The notes below the pieces were generated by a model. It worked only from the letters and a program-made list of their open reading frames with translations. It searched no databases and was not told where the DNA came from. A stretch of DNA of 7,987 nt, from NCBI GenBank assembly GCA_045605745.1, contig JAZUQN010000024.1:1-7987 (forward strand), in the 5' to 3' direction. This DNA comes from SIG710 sp045605745. GTDB taxonomy: Bacteria; Bacillota; Clostridia; Oscillospirales; CAG-272. Position numbers and translations under genes: made by a program. Positions 7,601-7,987 of this stretch are shown in pieces; within the stretch, counting starts at the first letter, position 1, and each line of letters starts with the position of its first letter.

Positions 7601-7987
7601 AAATTTTCAAAAATGCGCGTTATTTATATTCCACTAATGATTATGACGGAGATCCCAATGTTTACAGATGGAATTATTTTTATACTCCTGTGCAGATAGG
7701 TGATGATATTGTCGGCGTAAGAATTGCTGTTAGGGATATAGCGGAAGGACAAGAACATCTTCCTGAAAGTCAGATTTATAATTGGAATATAAAAAAAGAT
7801 ACATCCTTGGGCGGTGTGCAACCTGTCGTTTCCGACTCATCACACGATGCCTCATCAGATGTATCAGCAGATGCATCTTTGGGCGGTGTGGGACGCGGCA
7901 CAGATGTCCGTATTTCCCGCGATGCCTCATCAGATACATCCAACGATATTATATCACAAAAAAGCGAAAGTCGGATCGTAGCCATGT
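4660..7987 (+). CDS. Giant phage polyvalent-type protein with C-terminal putative effector domain, 5' part (>=1109 aa)
   Basis: The ATG at 4660 has AAAGGAG at 4647-4653. The frame is uninterrupted to the window edge, so the C terminus is missing. Residues 1-70 are helical ('GLTFKEFYEKKR', 'GLTPEEYFILKKYQNGEF'). Residues 75-145 are a polar, disordered-looking linker. A long coiled coil spans about 148-370. A conserved helical block follows at about 435-535 ('NEEIAIYNYIYKTEGKDKA', then 'DLGDYLLDGEIDQNASYN'). A Gly/Ala-rich hydrophobic region lies at 545-720 with 'SLADFATATAITGGSGLSLA', 'IGIVAGLAEVVTEKVSLD' and 'GLSGLGGILSGGFLGSGS', which could insert in or touch membrane. Charged helices run from about 728 to 845. 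An alpha/beta domain at about 885-1053 has NGKVLEAKLYNTGINEVLEK, 'YRWNYFYTPVQIG' and 'VGVRIAVRD'. It resembles domains in large phage polyvalent proteins that have been linked to barnase/EndoU/RelE-fold nucleases. The family match is from memory, and catalytic residues cannot be assigned. A Ser/Asp-rich repeat ends the visible part. Likely packaged and ejected with DNA (inference). Confidence 0.75.
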   Translation, partial: MAEYRNAQGLTFKEFYEKKRLENLENEKGGAVNADGLTPEEYFILKKYQNGEFNSSYNAGAVASGKTRDQYDADVRKRNQIKKQNTSMGSLPSPTQKNTVSLSSPLNGKLAEINVPKSTGKSEPKETLSFYKPPSFEATEEEKKTQAAFSSNQKTLQSATTLKNATEKRFITVLKKYQDGQKLLQSYDASLDELKAEYDSTGTIDSAKKFNSLLDIRNALATELEGNEKKYEKYLSEYHNAINIYNGNVAEGKALYEKWRSTVRPSGEIQTEYDTLEKALEDVKKKLNKTKSAQTELGSSVRRMSEHEIGRFVGTYSGYQNEVDKHQKEYDAIIAKMKLVSEELEYAKDIEMAEYYASYTERADFATNSGFISTYGKGKPHDYSAPDAASMTIEETLNTVYGDIKYDYINGDEEAKAHVLSFGLSDPFEEYGYMENEEIAIYNYIYKTEGKDKAEAFLSDLMKDLTYRQMAVESADYKAYADEHPVLGSLLSILTNTMKPFAAIGDLGDYLLDGEIDQNASYNRASYLTSALREGASTDMNGALSFLYHTGMSLADFATATAITGGSGLSLAIMGSGAAADAVVDARDRGVSSDKAMAIGIVAGLAEVVTEKVSLDTLLDSFGAGKSVIGSILKNALAEGSEEISAELINTFADIALAADKSSWEIAIDNYMAADPTLSREEAFSKVFGDKAIEVGLSGLGGILSGGFLGSGSAITNSIVTKHKRIEVGKDVMSAKGGLGSLLADAKKFPEYTKGYEIAKRIEQKIAAGKKPSADEIGKLTEIWTKRQDNPEAAKLGEKLASEGKTLSQIEKTLRNEGYDVSTISYGEIEDIYKKTLAEEIKPADKEYISMEDFASSESAVWHNVDYSDDTTKSNIMQEVHDSMVSSGSVVQVSDSTLQNVGEYYPDLRGLKKKERAPILKEAMNKLKNNLRQFLSSFKNQSFDFEVNGKVLEAKLYNTGINEVLEKITQEKANMLYTTEEIFKNARYLYSTNDYDGDPNVYRWNYFYTPVQIGDDIVGVRIAVRDIAEGQEHLPESQIYNWNIKKDTSLGGVQPVVSDSSHDASSDVSADASLGGVGRGTDVRISRDASSDTSNDIISQKSESRIVAM
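4743..4774 (+). promoter_or_regulatory. Strong intragenic RNA hairpin, 14-bp stem, 4-nt loop
   Basis: The left arm 4743-4756 (GGGTGGGGCCGTCA) pairs with 4761-4774 (TGACGGTCTCACCC) around the loop ATGC. Twelve pairs are Watson-Crick and two (4748-4769 and 4750-4767) are G-U wobble, so the pairing is fully continuous only in RNA from the + strand. It begins 83 bases after the ATG of the giant gene. No T-run follows (downstream is CTGAAGAATATT), so it is not a standard intrinsic terminator. It could slow ribosomes, mark RNA processing or lower expression of the long gene. The G-rich stretch codes for Gly-Gly-Ala, so the stem may also be a by-product of coding. Confidence 0.6.
5173..5199 (+). other. 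Second intragenic inverted repeat, 8-bp perfect stem
   Basis: ACCGTCCT at 5173-5180 is the exact reverse complement of AGGACGGT at 5192-5199, separated by an 11-base A/T-rich loop. It lies in the coiled-coil coding part of the giant gene and encodes 'TVLKKYQDG'. The right arm shares the 7-mer GACGGTC with the right arm of the hairpin at 4743-4774. It has no T-run after it. An 8-bp stem with a long loop is moderately stable and could arise by chance in a gene of this size. Confidence 0.4.
7798..7935 (+). repeat. Imperfect tandem duplication in the 3' coding part of the giant gene
   Basis: Bases 7798-7818 recur at 7870-7890 with two mismatches (offset 72), and 7845-7860 recurs exactly at 7920-7935 (offset 75). 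Both offsets are multiples of three, so the frame is kept. The units encode DTSLGGV then HDASSDVS, and DASLGGV then RDASSDTS. The first SLGGV closes the putative effector domain and the second sits in the Ser/Asp-rich tail. The pattern suggests an in-frame duplication that has since diverged, or a recombination seam at a domain border. More copies may lie past the window edge. Confidence 0.7.

Larger units (their letters stand above)
1..7987 (+). mobile_element. Phage/prophage late structural gene block (partial)
   Basis: Seven consecutive + strand genes are packed with overlaps or gaps under 20 bases. Their products are an M23 lysin end, a small four-Cys protein, a fibre-like protein, a DUF1617-like protein, a beta-rich virion protein, a helical phage protein and a giant polyvalent-type protein. 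This gene content is characteristic of the tail end of the morphogenesis module of Clostridia siphophages and prophages. No integrase, holin, repressor or attachment site is in view, so the sequence does not show whether the element is integrated, free or defective. All frames are intact, which argues against advanced decay. Confidence 0.85.

Noticed and set aside
7798..7935. Repeats as a CRISPR array or a diversity-generating retroelement target
   Set aside because: The copies are few, diverged, in-frame and coding. No reverse transcriptase or template repeat is visible, and the differences are not confined to adenine positions.

Overview
This window lies inside the late (structural) gene block of a tailed bacteriophage, probably a prophage of a Clostridia-type Bacillota host such as a gut member of the Oscillospiraceae or relatives. 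The host assignment is inference. It rests on AGGAGG-type ribosome binding sites before most genes, moderate-to-low GC, frequent ATA (Ile) and AGA (Arg) codons, and protein families I recognise from prophages of Clostridia. All genes lie on the + strand, with gaps of 0-20 bases or short overlaps (ATGA and TAATG junctions). No tRNA, rRNA, CRISPR array, IS element, promoter or classical terminator is visible, and there is no gene-free stretch longer than 20 bases.

Layout: (1) the 3' end of a gene for an M23 (LytM-type) peptidoglycan peptidase with a C-terminal helical module, 1-344; (2) a 50-residue four-cysteine protein, 341-493; (3) a tail fibre/baseplate-like protein, 471-1310; (4) a small protein resembling the phage DUF1617 group, 1307-1696; (5) a 528-residue beta-rich virion protein, likely propeller-like, 1696-3282; (6) a 452-residue helical protein of a family widespread in Clostridia prophages, 3300-4658; (7) a very large gene starting at 4660 and still open at the window edge (at least 1109 codons). 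The last protein has a long coiled coil, then a Gly/Ala-rich hydrophobic segment, then a compact alpha/beta domain, then a Ser/Asp-rich repeated tail. This is the layout of phage 'polyvalent' proteins, which are thought to be packaged in the virion and to enter the cell with the DNA.

A plausible reading is that the M23 enzyme and fibre handle the cell wall and surface, the small proteins belong to the tail tip, and the last two proteins are internal or ejected proteins. The largest may carry an enzymatic or toxin-like effector domain near its C terminus. The most notable features beyond the genes are a strong 14-bp RNA hairpin early in the large gene (4743-4774), a second hairpin in the same gene (5173-5199), and a roughly 72-75 bp imperfect tandem duplication at the 3' edge that copies the end of the putative effector domain.
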